Shown: piece by piece, positions 1-8,028 of the stretch
How positions within the stretch are numbered: the first letter of the stretch is position 1
Layout: each line of letters begins with the position of its first letter
DNA from: JANNNX01 sp031398745
GTDB taxonomy: Bacteria; Actinomycetota; Acidimicrobiia; Acidimicrobiales; CADCSY01
Assembly (NCBI GenBank): GCA_031398745.1
Contig: JANNNX010000065.1
Location: 1 to 64,000, forward strand
Direction: 5' to 3'
Length of the DNA: 64,000 bases
Translations under genes and position numbers: made by a program
Notes under the pieces: model-generated
The model's input: the letters and a program-made list of their open reading frames with translations, nothing else
Database searches by the model: none
Told to the model about the DNA's origin: nothing

Positions 1-966
1 AAGGTCTCGACCCACGAGTTCGCCCTCGGGGTGACGTCGCCGCAGAGTCGCAATCCGCACGACCCTTCTCGCATCCCGGGCGGGTCATCGGGTGGTTCGG
101 CCATCGCCGTGGCCACCGGCATCGGGCTGGCCTCGCTGGGCACCGATACCCGAGCGTCGATCCGGGTCCCGGCCGCCCTCTCGGGCGTGGTGGGGTTCAA
201 GCCGACCTACGGCGTGGTGCCCACCGACGGCGTGGTGACCTTGTCCTGGACGATGGACCACGTGGCCCCCATGGCCGCGTCGGTGGCCGACGTGGCCCTG
301 CTGCTCGCCGCGCTCGGGGTGGGCACGGCGACGCAGGAAGGCGGGTCGGTGGCGTCGTACGTGGGCGCGAAGGTGACCGGGCTGCGAATCGGCGTGCCCG
401 CCGCGCCCTTCGACGGGTGCGGCCCGGGTGTGACCGACGCCGTCACCGACGCGCTCAGCGCGCTGAGCGCCCTCGGATGCCGCCCGGTGGAGGTGGCCCG
501 GCCCACCTCCACCGACCTCGAGGAGACCAACGGAGCGGGAATGCTGATCAGCCGGTGTGAGGCCGCGGCGGTGCACCGCTCGATGGGCCTGGACCGCACG
601 CTGTACTGGCAGGAGGTGGCCGAACAGCTCGACCTGGCCGACGCGGTGACGGCGGCGGACTATCTCGATGCCCAACGGGTGCGCGCCGAGCTGGCCATCG
701 GGCTCCTCGCCGCGTTCGACGCCGCCGACGTGCTGGCCATGCCGACCTGCCCGGTGGTGGCGCCCCCGGTCGACGACTTCGCCCGCTATCTCACGGTGCT
801 GTCACGCAACGCCATCCCCTGGAGCCTGGTCGGCTTTCCCGCCGTGTCGATCCCCTGTGGCATCGACGCCGACGGCCTACCCATCGGCATCCAGCTGGTC
901 GCCCCACCCGGCCATGATGCCGTTCTGGTGGCCCTGGGGTCCGCGCTGGAACTCGCCCTGGGCTGA
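1..966 (+). CDS. Amidase-signature hydrolase, 5' end cut off by the window
   Basis: This is the C-terminal two thirds of an amidase-signature enzyme, which hydrolyses a carbon-nitrogen amide bond. The reading frame is open from base 1, and the GTG at 31 is internal, because the residues before it (THEFALG) already belong to the family pattern. The Ser-rich loop PGGSSGG and the GTDTRASIRVP segment with the expected nucleophilic serine are visible. The catalytic lysine must lie upstream of the window. 321 residues are present. It runs convergent to the AtzH-like gene, with 7 bp between stops, next to a second amidase of the AtzE type. The substrate cannot be told from sequence; allophanate, biuret-like or aryl amides are all possible. 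Confidence 0.9.
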   Translation, partial: KVSTHEFALGVTSPQSRNPHDPSRIPGGSSGGSAIAVATGIGLASLGTDTRASIRVPAALSGVVGFKPTYGVVPTDGVVTLSWTMDHVAPMAASVADVALLLAALGVGTATQEGGSVASYVGAKVTGLRIGVPAAPFDGCGPGVTDAVTDALSALSALGCRPVEVARPTSTDLEETNGAGMLISRCEAAAVHRSMGLDRTLYWQEVAEQLDLADAVTAADYLDAQRVRAELAIGLLAAFDAADVLAMPTCPVVAPPVDDFARYLTVLSRNAIPWSLVGFPAVSIPCGIDADGLPIGIQLVAPPGHDAVLVALGSALELALG

Positions 967-973
967 GGCGTTC

Positions 974-1357
974 TCAGAGCAGTGACACGTGGGCCGAGAC
1001 GACCCGCCAGCCCTCGGGGAGGCGGACCCAGGTCTGGGACTGGCGACCGATCCGGTCGCGGCCGTGGCCGCGGTGCTCCTGGTTGACCACCGCCAGGGCG
1101 TCGCCGAACGTGAGGATCTCGCGGCGCAGCACGTCACGGGCCAGGCCCTCGGGTGGTCGTCCGGCCCGAAACTGGCGGATGGCATCGATGCCGTAGAGCG
1201 ACTCGGTGGCGCCGAAGCGGACAGTGGAGGGCGAGTCCCAGAACAGCTCGTCGAGCACGGCGAGGTCGTTGGTCACCAGCGCCTGCTCGTAGCGGTCGGC
1301 CACCGCCGACACCTCGGCCAGCACATCGGGCCGGTTGCGTTCGAGCTCGTCGTTCAC
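974..1357 (-). CDS. AtzH-like (DUF3225) protein
   Basis: A 127-residue protein of the AtzH/HpxZ-like fold (SnoaL/NTF2 type), recognisable by SLYGIDAIRQFRAGRPPEGLARDV-type composition and a C-terminal SQTWVRLPEGWRVVSAHVS. In Pseudomonas ADP, AtzH removes dicarboxyurea formed during cyanuric acid breakdown, and homologues accompany oxalurate amidases. The GTG at 1357 is chosen because it overlaps the stop of the upstream AtzE-like amidase (GTGA), giving translational coupling; the longer frame to 1519 is only read-through of the amidase gene. The gene order AtzG-AtzE-AtzH supports a joint role with the amidase. The actual substrate is unproven. Confidence 0.8.
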   Translation of the reverse strand: MNDELERNRPDVLAEVSAVADRYEQALVTNDLAVLDELFWDSPSTVRFGATESLYGIDAIRQFRAGRPPEGLARDVLRREILTFGDALAVVNQEHRGHGRDRIGRQSQTWVRLPEGWRVVSAHVSLL

Positions 1358-2763
1358 CCGAAGCTCGGCACCGGGGCCGACACCACGCCGTCGGCCTCGA
1401 GGGCGGCCGCCACCGCCAGCAGGGTCGCCTCGGTGAACGGCTTGCCCACCAGCTGGACGCCCAGCGGCATCGGGCCGACCCCGTGCACCGGCACCGACAC
1501 CACCGGCAGGCCGATGCACGACAGTGGCTGGGTGTACTGGCCGAGGTTGGGGGCGACCACGACCTCGGCCCCGCCGATCTCGATGGTCCGCTGGCCGATG
1601 ATGGTGGCCGGGAAGGGGACGGTGGGAGCCAGCACCACGTCGACGCCGGCCAGCGCCTCGAGGACCAGCCGCTGGTACCAGCGGCGGTAGCGCTGGGCCG
1701 ACACGTAGAGCGCAGCCGGCAGTAGCGCGCCGGCCAGGAAGCGGTCGCGGGTCATGGGGTCGAAGTCGTCCGGCCGGCGCCGAAGGTCATCGAGGTGCTG
1801 GTTGGCACCCTCGGCGGCGGTGATCACGTACGCCGCGGCCCGTCCCCGCTCGGCTTCCGGAAGAGTGACCGTGCCGCTGGCCCCGAGGGCCTCCGCCACC
1901 AGGGCCACCGCCTGGTGGACCTCGGGCCGGCCGCCGTCGGCGAACCACCCGTCGGCGACGGCCACCGCCAGCCCGGCGATCGAGCGGCCGACCGCCGGGC
2001 GTGATGGCTCCAGCCGTCGGTCCACCGACGCCGGGTCGGCCGGATCGTGTCCGGCGACCGCGTCGAGGGTGGTGGCCAGATCGCGCACCGAACGGGCGGC
2101 GATGCCCACGTGGTCGAGGCTGGGCGCGAACAGCACCCCGCCGGCCCGAGACACCAGCCCGTAGGTGGGTTTGAGGCCGAAGATCCCGCACAGCGCGGCG
2201 GGCACCCGGATCGAGCCGTTGGTGTCGGTGCCGATGGCGATCGGGAGGAGCCCGCCGGCCACCGCGGCGGCGGTGCCGCCGCTCGATCCCCCGGCGATGC
2301 GGCGGGGGTCGTGCGGGTTGTGGGTGGGCCCGTGGTGGTGGTTCTCGGTGGTGAAGCCGTAGGCGTACTCGTCCATGGTGAGAGCCCCGGTGAGGACACC
2401 GCCGGCGGCATGCAGGCGGGTCACCACCGCCGCATCGGCCACGGCCGGCGCCCGCTCGGCATGGATCTTCGAGCCGGCGACGGTGGTCACCCTGGCCATG
2501 TCGAAGAGGTCCTTCACCCCGAAGGGCACGCCGGCCAGCGGGCCGAGGGGTTGGCCCGAGGCCCGCGCCGAGTCGAGGGCGTCGGCCTCGGTGAGGGCCC
2601 GCTCGGCCACCACCGTGGTGAAGCTGTTGAGCCGCGGGTCGAGCCGCTCGATCTGGCTCAGGGCGGCCTCGGCCACCTCCCGGGCGGTGGTGTCGCCGGC
2701 CGCCACCGCTGCGGCCAGCGCGACCCCGTCGAGCTCGGCGTAGGCGTCGGGTGCCAGTCCCAT
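1354..2763 (-). CDS. AtzE-family amidohydrolase
   Basis: A 469-residue amidase-signature enzyme. The Lys-cisSer-Ser triad is intact: K84 (GVKDLFD), S160 in GGSSGG and S184 in TDTNGSIR. The stretch DEYAYGFTTEN followed by NPHDPRRIAGG is typical of the AtzE subgroup (1-carboxybiuret hydrolase and relatives) rather than GatA. The ATG at 2763 lies 10 bp after the stop of the AtzG-like gene; upstream in-frame codons would run into that gene. It probably forms a GatCA-like complex with AtzG. The substrate is inferred only as a small ureide or biuret-type amide. Confidence 0.9.
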   Translation of the reverse strand: MGLAPDAYAELDGVALAAAVAAGDTTAREVAEAALSQIERLDPRLNSFTTVVAERALTEADALDSARASGQPLGPLAGVPFGVKDLFDMARVTTVAGSKIHAERAPAVADAAVVTRLHAAGGVLTGALTMDEYAYGFTTENHHHGPTHNPHDPRRIAGGSSGGTAAAVAGGLLPIAIGTDTNGSIRVPAALCGIFGLKPTYGLVSRAGGVLFAPSLDHVGIAARSVRDLATTLDAVAGHDPADPASVDRRLEPSRPAVGRSIAGLAVAVADGWFADGGRPEVHQAVALVAEALGASGTVTLPEAERGRAAAYVITAAEGANQHLDDLRRRPDDFDPMTRDRFLAGALLPAALYVSAQRYRRWYQRLVLEALAGVDVVLAPTVPFPATIIGQRTIEIGGAEVVVAPNLGQYTQPLSCIGLPVVSVPVHGVGPMPLGVQLVGKPFTEATLLAVAAALEADGVVSAPVPSFG

Positions 2764-2773
2764 GCGAGCCTGC

Positions 2774-2962
2774 TCAGGCCCGGAAGACGGGCGCCGGCTC
2801 CGTCTCCTCATCGATGGCCTGGTCGATGAAGCGGTCGCCCATGACGAACATGGCGCTCAGGTGGCCTAGCACCCCTGGCCGCCGCTCGGGAGTGAGGGGG
2901 ATGCCGAGGGCGGCCGCGGCCGCATCCGCGTAGGCCTCGACGGTGGTGGGATCGTGCGCCAT
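2774..2962 (-). CDS. AtzG-like (DUF4089) small amidase subunit
   Basis: A 62-residue protein with the pattern YADAAAAALGIPLTPER ending in an acidic tail EETEPAPVFRA, matching DUF4089/AtzG, a GatC-like partner that stabilises AtzE. It is first in the AtzG-AtzE-AtzH set. The ATG at 2962 has a -10-like TACGGT exactly 6 nt upstream, so the transcript is probably leaderless. The family assignment rests on size, pattern and position directly before an AtzE-type amidase. Confidence 0.85.
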   Translation of the reverse strand: MAHDPTTVEAYADAAAAALGIPLTPERRPGVLGHLSAMFVMGDRFIDQAIDEETEPAPVFRA

Positions 2963-2968
2963 GTCGGC

Positions 2969-2974
2969 ACCGTA
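2969..2974 (-). promoter_or_regulatory. -10 box of the atzG-atzE-atzH set (leaderless)
   Basis: TACGGT on the minus strand, 6 nt before the ATG at 2962. No convincing -35 is seen at 17 bp spacing. Confidence 0.5.
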
Positions 2975-3005
2975 GGCCGCGTTGGTTGCCCCGATGTTTC
3001 GCCGA

Positions 3006-3022
3006 TCTGACGATCGGTCAGA
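3006..3022. promoter_or_regulatory. 17-bp palindrome upstream of the AtzG promoter
   Basis: A perfect 6-bp inverted repeat, TCTGAC and GTCAGA, separated by 5 nt (gatcg). It lies 31 bp upstream of the -10 box of the amidase set and overlaps the stop codon of the DUF5658 gene. Symmetry and spacing resemble TetR-family operators. No regulator gene lies next to it, so the function is inferred. Confidence 0.4.
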
Positions 3023-3449
3023 GGACCCCGAGGTGCCGCAGGGAGAGGGTGTTGGAGACGATCGCCATGGCGTAGACCCCGACGACGAACCACAGCGCGC
3101 TGGTCGTGGCCAGCTTGGGCTCGGCCCGCAGCGTCTTCACGCCCAGGAAGACCAGCACCGCCAACTTGGCCCACGGCAGCAGCCCGGTGTCGATGAAGAA
3201 GGCGCCCACCGGGTTGGCCTCGGTGGCCCCGGCTTCCAGTGCCCGGTAGGTGGTCAGGACGTCGAGTGCGTTGAGGACGACCAATGCGACCAGGCCCGCG
3301 AGGCGGATGCGGCGATGTTGGCGCAGTTCGGTGGCGACGTCCCCGCCAGTAGAGGAAGCGTCGGCTCGGGGCTCGCGCAGGTCGATGACCGCGGGGCCCT
3401 TGGGATCGAGCGAGGGGGACGTGGCCGAGCGACCTGAACCTGCGAACAC
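3018..3449 (-). CDS. DUF5658 membrane protein
   Basis: A 143-residue protein with a poorly conserved, polar N-terminal 55 residues, then a DUF5658-type region: a first membrane helix containing LNALDVLTTYRAL, the GATEANP motif, and two more hydrophobic helices. The family has no assigned biochemical role. I prefer the GTG at 3449 because GGAGGA sits 7 nt before it; the open frame extends to a GTG at 3503 that lacks such a site. It ends 55 bp before the start of the amidase set on the same strand. Confidence 0.7.
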   Translation of the reverse strand: MFAGSGRSATSPSLDPKGPAVIDLREPRADASSTGGDVATELRQHRRIRLAGLVALVVLNALDVLTTYRALEAGATEANPVGAFFIDTGLLPWAKLAVLVFLGVKTLRAEPKLATTSALWFVVGVYAMAIVSNTLSLRHLGVL

Positions 3450-3555
3450 CGGTGCTCCTCCATCGCGTTCAGGGCTATGCCAACCACCGTTGGCGCTCAC
3501 CACCGAGGGTGGCAGTCTCGCCGAGCTACGTCACCATGGGCAAGGCGGTCGGGGC

Positions 3556-5817
3556 TCAGCGCCCGAGGCTGGCCCGGATCACGTTGAGGGCGCTCCCGGC
3601 CTTGAACCACTCGATCTGGTCGGGAGAGAAGGTCTGGGTGGCCTCGAAATCGACGGTTGTCCCGTCGGGCTTGGTGATGCGGCACCGCACCGGTACGTCG
3701 GGAGCCAGTTCGGCCAGCCCGAGCACCGAGACCCGGTCGTCCTCGCCGATCAGGTCGTAGGTGTCGGGGTCGGCGAAGGTCAGCGGGAGCATGCCCTGCT
3801 TCTTGAGGTTGGTCTCGTGGATCCGGGCGAAGCTCCGGGCGAAGACCACCTTGCCGCCGCGGAAGCGGGGCTCCATGGCTGCGTGCTCCCGGGAGCTGCC
3901 CTCGCCGTAGTTCTGGTCACCCACCGCGACCCACCCCTGGCCGGCCTGGCCGTAGTGCTTGGCGATGTCGGGGAACGAGCGGGTCTCGCCGTCGAGCTGG
4001 TCCTTGCCCTCACCCACGGCTCCGGTGAAGGCGTTGACCACGCCGATGAAGAGGTTTCCCGAGATGTTCTCGAGGTGGCCCCGGTAGCGCAGCCAGGGAC
4101 CGGCGGCCGAGATGTGATCGGTGGTGCACTTGCCCTTGGCCTTCATCAGCACCGGGAGGTCGAGGAGGTCCTGGCCGTCCCAGGGGGCGAAGGGGGCGAG
4201 CACCTGGAGCCGCTCGCTGGCCGGGTCGACGATGACCTCGACCCCTGAGCCGTCCTCGGGCGGGGTGATGAAGCCGAGGTCGCCCTCGTCGAAGCCGAGC
4301 GCCGGGAGTTCGTCGCCGAAGGGGGCTTCGAGGCGGACGCCGTCGATCTCGTCGGTGAGCGGGTCGAAGTCGAGGGTGCCGGCCAGGGCGTAGGCGATGA
4401 CCGTCTCGGGTGAGGTGACGAAGGCGTAGGTGTTGGGGTTGCCGTCGTTGCGCTTGGGGAAGTTGCGGTTGTACGAGGTGACGATGACGTTGGGCTCGCC
4501 CGACTCGACGTCGCTGCGCTCCCACTGCCCGATGCAGGGACCGCAGGCGTTGGCCAGCACGGTGGCGCCGATGGCCTCGAGGTCGGCCAGCAGCCCGTCG
4601 CGCTCGATGGTGGCCCGCACCTGCTCGGAGCCCGGGGTGATGAGCAGCGGGGTCTTGGCCCGCAGGCCCTTGGCCGAGGCCTGGCGGGCCAGGCTGGCGG
4701 CCCGGCCGATGTCTTCGTAGGAGCTGTTGGTGCACGACCCGACCAGCGCCGACGAGATGGTGGTCGGCCAGCCGGCGGCGGCGGCGTCGGCCCCGATGCG
4801 GCTCACCGGATGCGCCAGGTCCGGGGTGTGGGGCCCGTTGAGCTGGGGGAGCAGGGTCGAGAGGTCGATCTCGACGACCTGGTCATAGTGGGCCTCGGGG
4901 TCGGCCTCCACCTCGTCGTCGGCCCGCAGCTCGTGGGCCACCGCGCCAGCGGCGTCGGCGATGGCCTCGCGACCGGTCGACTTGAGGTAGCGGGCCATGG
5001 CGTCGTCGTAGGGGAAGAGCGAGGTGGTGGCCCCGATCTCGGCCCCCATGTTGCAGATGGTGGCCTTGCCGGTGGCGCTGATGGTGCGGGCCCCGGGGCC
5101 GAAGTACTCGACGATGGCACCGGTGCCGCCGGCCACCGTGAGGATCTCGGCCACCTTGAGGATGACGTCCTTGGGCGACGACCAGCCGGACAGCTCGCCG
5201 GTGAGCTTCACCCCGATGACCTTGGGCCAGCGGACGTTGAACGGGAAGCCGGTCATGACGTCGACCGCGTCGGCCCCGCCGACCCCGATGGCCACCATGC
5301 CCAGGCCCCCGGCATTGGGGGTGTGGCTGTCGGTGCCGATCATCATCCCGCCGGGGAAGGCGTAGTGCTCGAGCACGACCTGGTGGATGATCCCGCTGCC
5401 GGGCTTCCAGAAGCCGATCCCGTAGCGGGCCGACACCGTGCGCAGGAACTCGTACACCTCGCGGTTGGTGTCCACGGCCACACCCAGGTCGAGGGTGGCC
5501 CCCTGCTTGGCCAGGATCAGGTGGTCGCAGTGGACGGTGCTGGGCACGGCGGTCTCGGGCAGCCCGGCGGTCATGAACTGGAGCAGCGCCATCTGGGCGG
5601 TGGCGTCCTGCATGGCGACCCGGTCGGGGCGGAAGTCGGCATAGCTGCGGCCCCGTTCGAGTTCCTGGCTCTCGGGGTCGGACAGGTGGTTGACCAGGAT
5701 CTTTTCGGTCAGCGTGAGGGCCCGGCCGAGGCGGCGTCGACCAAGGGCCGAGCGGGACTCGAGGGTCGCGTAGACCTGCTGGACGAGCTCGGTCGGGGTG
5801 CCGGCGCTGACTGCCAT
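3556..5817 (-). CDS. acn: Aconitate hydratase, mitochondrial type
   Basis: This 753-residue TCA-cycle enzyme isomerises citrate to isocitrate with a [4Fe-4S] cluster. The cluster ligands are C362 (VGSCTNSS), C425 and C428 (NACGPCIGQW), the same spacing as in mitochondrial aconitase. The C-terminal swivel domain contains GEGSSREHAA and AARSFARIHETN-like residues. Length and motifs fit the mitochondrial-type family rather than the roughly 900-residue AcnA usual in actinobacteria. The ATG at 5817 has AGGAG 7 nt upstream, and a -10-like TAGGCT lies at 5860-5865, giving a leader of roughly 40 nt. It appears monocistronic. Confidence 0.95.
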   Translation of the reverse strand: MAVSAGTPTELVQQVYATLESRSALGRRRLGRALTLTEKILVNHLSDPESQELERGRSYADFRPDRVAMQDATAQMALLQFMTAGLPETAVPSTVHCDHLILAKQGATLDLGVAVDTNREVYEFLRTVSARYGIGFWKPGSGIIHQVVLEHYAFPGGMMIGTDSHTPNAGGLGMVAIGVGGADAVDVMTGFPFNVRWPKVIGVKLTGELSGWSSPKDVILKVAEILTVAGGTGAIVEYFGPGARTISATGKATICNMGAEIGATTSLFPYDDAMARYLKSTGREAIADAAGAVAHELRADDEVEADPEAHYDQVVEIDLSTLLPQLNGPHTPDLAHPVSRIGADAAAAGWPTTISSALVGSCTNSSYEDIGRAASLARQASAKGLRAKTPLLITPGSEQVRATIERDGLLADLEAIGATVLANACGPCIGQWERSDVESGEPNVIVTSYNRNFPKRNDGNPNTYAFVTSPETVIAYALAGTLDFDPLTDEIDGVRLEAPFGDELPALGFDEGDLGFITPPEDGSGVEVIVDPASERLQVLAPFAPWDGQDLLDLPVLMKAKGKCTTDHISAAGPWLRYRGHLENISGNLFIGVVNAFTGAVGEGKDQLDGETRSFPDIAKHYGQAGQGWVAVGDQNYGEGSSREHAAMEPRFRGGKVVFARSFARIHETNLKKQGMLPLTFADPDTYDLIGEDDRVSVLGLAELAPDVPVRCRITKPDGTTVDFEATQTFSPDQIEWFKAGSALNVIRASLGR

Positions 5818-5901
5818 CGGGCTGCTCCTGGGTGGCGGGAGGGCTGCGTGCGGGAGGAGAGCCTAGGGCCGGCCGCCGAGCCCGTTGGGTGCCCGGCCGC
5901 G

Positions 5902-6330
5902 TCAGTCGTGGGTCTGGCGCCGCCGGGGGAGAGCGCTGGCCGACCGGGCCATGGGCAGGCCGGCGGCCTTCCAGGCCTCGGCACCGCCCGTGAGGTCGGC
6001 GACATGGCGGTGGCCCATCTCCACCAGCGACCGGGCCGCGAAGCTCGACGCGTAGCCCTGGGCACAGGCCACCACGATCGGGGTGTCGTAGCCCTCGATG
6101 GCGGGGAGGCGATGGGCGCCGGCCGGGTCGAGACGCCACTCCAGCACGTTGCGCTCGATGGCCAGGGCCCCGGGCAGCGCCCCGGCATCGGCCCTCTGGG
6201 CCTCGGAGCGGATGTCGATCAGGAGGCCGTCCGATCCGAGGAAGTCTGCGACCTCGCCGGGCTCGACCCGTCGGATGTGGCGGCGAGCCTCGGCCACGAG
6301 CTCGTCGGCGCTGCGGCGCCCGGTGGTCAT
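5902..6330 (-). CDS. Rhodanese-like sulfurtransferase
   Basis: A single-domain rhodanese of 142 residues. The active-site loop VACAQGYASS contains the catalytic cysteine in the CxxGxxS arrangement, and LIDIRSEAQR plus the C-terminal LTGGAEAWKAAGLP are typical. The start ATG at 6330 overlaps the stop of the cysteine dioxygenase gene (ATGA). Pairing with cysteine dioxygenase suggests it handles sulfane sulfur or sulfite released in cysteine catabolism. That pathway link is inferred from the operon. Confidence 0.9.
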   Translation of the reverse strand: MTTGRRSADELVAEARRHIRRVEPGEVADFLGSDGLLIDIRSEAQRADAGALPGALAIERNVLEWRLDPAGAHRLPAIEGYDTPIVVACAQGYASSFAARSLVEMGHRHVADLTGGAEAWKAAGLPMARSASALPRRRQTHD

Positions 6331-6860
6331 GGCGCCAGTGTCGCTCGGGGCTGGGGCCCTCGCCCGCTCGCCGGCTCCCGGGTCGGCTCGGGCGCGTCGA
6401 GCGGTTCGACCCCCGAGTGCCGGAGTGTGCCGTCCCCCGACAGCCGGTAGTAGCCCATCGAGGTCAGCGGCGGGGCGTAGACGTGGACGCTCAGCGCCTC
6501 CGACCCCGGGGTGCGGTTGGCCACGTCGTGGATGTCGCCGACCTCGATCACCTGGCGGTCGCCGGCTTGGAGGCGCCGGCGGGTGACGCCGTCGGGTGTG
6601 GGCCGGGCCTCGTCGAGCTCGCCGGACACGACCTGGAACACACCGGTCGACTCGCCGTGGTCGTGCCAGTCGAGGGCGGTCTCGGCCGGCCAGGCGATGA
6701 GCCACGCCTCGTAGGCGTCGGTGTGGAGGAGCCGGACGTAGCGGCGTCCCTCGCCCTCGGGGAGAGCCGCCGGATCGGCGGTGCGGGCCAGCCCGGCGGC
6801 CACCGCCTCGAGGTGGGCGACGGTCGGGGAAGGGACTCGGGTCAGGGTGGAGGTTGCCAT
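6327..6860 (-). CDS. Cysteine dioxygenase
   Basis: A 177-residue cupin enzyme that oxidises cysteine to cysteine sulfinate. The iron ligands are H66 and H68 (DWHDHGESTG) and H126 in SVHVYAPPL; G(E)STG and the YAPPL segment are hallmarks of bacterial cysteine dioxygenases. The ATG at 6860 is preferred because AGGAG lies 7 nt upstream; the ATG at 6878 would place that site inside the gene. It is co-transcribed with the rhodanese gene. The 5' region holds an inverted repeat (6973-6997) and a strong hairpin (6892-6911), so regulation by sulfur status is plausible. Confidence 0.92.
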   Translation of the reverse strand: MATSTLTRVPSPTVAHLEAVAAGLARTADPAALPEGEGRRYVRLLHTDAYEAWLIAWPAETALDWHDHGESTGVFQVVSGELDEARPTPDGVTRRRLQAGDRQVIEVGDIHDVANRTPGSEALSVHVYAPPLTSMGYYRLSGDGTLRHSGVEPLDAPEPTREPASGRGPQPRATLAP

Positions 6861-6891
6861 GGGAGTGCTCCTGCGCATCGGTGGACGGGGG

Positions 6892-6911
6892 GTCGGCCTT
6901 TCAGGGCCGAC
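6892..6911 (-). promoter_or_regulatory. Hairpin in the cysteine dioxygenase leader
   Basis: A perfect 7-bp stem (GTCGGCC / GGCCGAC) with a 6-nt loop, 31 bp upstream of the ATG and followed by a run of six C in the transcript. There is no T-run, so it is not a classic terminator. It could modulate translation or be structural. Confidence 0.4.
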
Positions 6912-6972
6912 GACACCGTCGCGAGGGGGTCTTGGAGGCCGATGTGCATCGCATGGGCGTCAGGGTAGCCCG

Positions 6973-6997
6973 AAACCCGACCTAGTAGATCGGATTT
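6973..6997. promoter_or_regulatory. Imperfect operator-like dyad upstream of cysteine dioxygenase
   Basis: An 8-9-8 inverted repeat, AAACCCGA and TCGGATTT, with 7 of 8 positions paired around CCTAGTAGA. An outer pair CCGAAAC (6970-6976) / GTTTCGG (7003-7009) nests around it. This is the only AT-richer patch in the gap, so it probably contains the promoter and a regulator site. The regulator is unknown. Confidence 0.4.
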
Positions 6998-7030
6998 ATC
7001 GAGTTTCGGCCTCCGAGGAGGAGCGCACCC

Positions 7031-7489
7031 TCAGAAGGCGACGTCGAACCGGTGCAGCTGCCACACCCAGCTGGCGGCAGCCAGCCCTGCGAGGGCCCGC
7101 CACCCGGCGCTCGCCGAGCGGGGAGACCAGGCGCCGGCCCGGCCGGCCCAGCCGAGCCGTCGCAGGGCGATCACCACCACCATCACCACGACCGCCACCG
7201 CCGCCAGTGCCACCAGAGGGTTGGCCGCCACCGACGGGGCCAGATCTCCCCGGACCAGCGCCAGGGCGGCGGTGGTGGCGCCGCAGAACGGGCAGGGCAC
7301 GCCGGTGACTGTCCGCAGCGGGCACGGCAAGGTGGCCCCGGTGTGCTCGGCGAACGTGGGCCACACCGCCGCGGCCAGGCCGATGGCCACGCCGGCACCG
7401 GTCGCCCGCTCCGGGCCGGTGAGCTCCGACACCGCCAAGGGGTAGGGGAGCCGTCGTCGCCCGACGGTCGACTCCCGGGCGCCCGCCAC
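7031..7489 (-). CDS. DUF2752 membrane protein
   Basis: A 152-residue protein with the DUF2752 signature CPLRTVTGVPCPFCGATTA and three to four hydrophobic helices. The family has no established function; the paired cysteines could bind metal or form a disulfide at the membrane surface. The gene lies 5 bp downstream of the DUF1003 gene stop-side region on the same strand, so it is probably in that operon. Confidence 0.8.
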   Translation of the reverse strand: MAGARESTVGRRRLPYPLAVSELTGPERATGAGVAIGLAAAVWPTFAEHTGATLPCPLRTVTGVPCPFCGATTAALALVRGDLAPSVAANPLVALAAVAVVVMVVVIALRRLGWAGRAGAWSPRSASAGWRALAGLAAASWVWQLHRFDVAF

Positions 7490-7494
7490 CGTTC

Positions 7495-8007
7495 TCAGGC
7501 GGTCTCGGTGGCGTCTGCCGACGGCGCCGACGGCGCCGACCGCTCGAGGGCGGCGACCAGCTTGTCGACCGCCCCGCGCAGGTCGTCGGCGGTGGCCACG
7601 TCGGTCAGGGCCAGGCGGGCCGAGGCCAGCTCGCGAGCCAGGAACTCGGTGTCGGTCTGGGTCCGCAGGGTGACCTCACGGTCGCGCTCGGCTTGGGCCC
7701 GGTCGCGCTCGGCCTGGCGGTCCTGGGCCAACAGGATCAACGGGGCCGCGTAGGAGGCCTGCATCGACAACACCAGCGTCAGGAGGATGAAGGGGTAGCG
7801 GTCGAAGCGCAGGTCGCTGGCCACCGCGTTGAGCACCACCCACACGATGATGACCACGGTCTGGAAGACCAGGTACCGGGCGCTGCCCAGGAACCGAGCG
7901 ATGCCCTCCGAGAACCGCCCGAAGGCCTCGGGGTCGTAGTGGACACCGAGGCCCCGTCCGCCCCGAGGGCGGCTGAGATCGATCCGTCGCCTCACCGGGC
8001 TGACCAC
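7495..8007 (-). CDS. DUF1003 membrane protein
   Basis: A 170-residue protein with two membrane helices and the DUF1003 core: DRYPFILLTLVLSMQASYAAP followed by LLAQDRQAERDR. The C-terminal third is a charged helical region with coiled-coil character. The GTG start at 8007 lies 21 bp after the stop of the MgtE-N/CBS gene. The same pairing of an MgtE-N/CBS protein with a DUF1003 protein is found in other actinobacteria and suggests a shared, undefined role in divalent cation handling. Confidence 0.85.
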   Translation of the reverse strand: MVSPVRRRIDLSRPRGGRGLGVHYDPEAFGRFSEGIARFLGSARYLVFQTVVIIVWVVLNAVASDLRFDRYPFILLTLVLSMQASYAAPLILLAQDRQAERDRAQAERDREVTLRTQTDTEFLARELASARLALTDVATADDLRGAVDKLVAALERSAPSAPSADATETA

Positions 8008-8028
8008 GGCTTCGAGTGGGCGAGACGC

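Noticed and set aside
85..675. Long antisense frames over the first amidase, and many similar frames elsewhere (for example 1989-2829, 4810-6450, 25833-27953)
   Set aside because: High GC at third positions leaves opposite strands open; their translations are low-complexity Arg/Gly/Pro without domain patterns and overlap clear genes.
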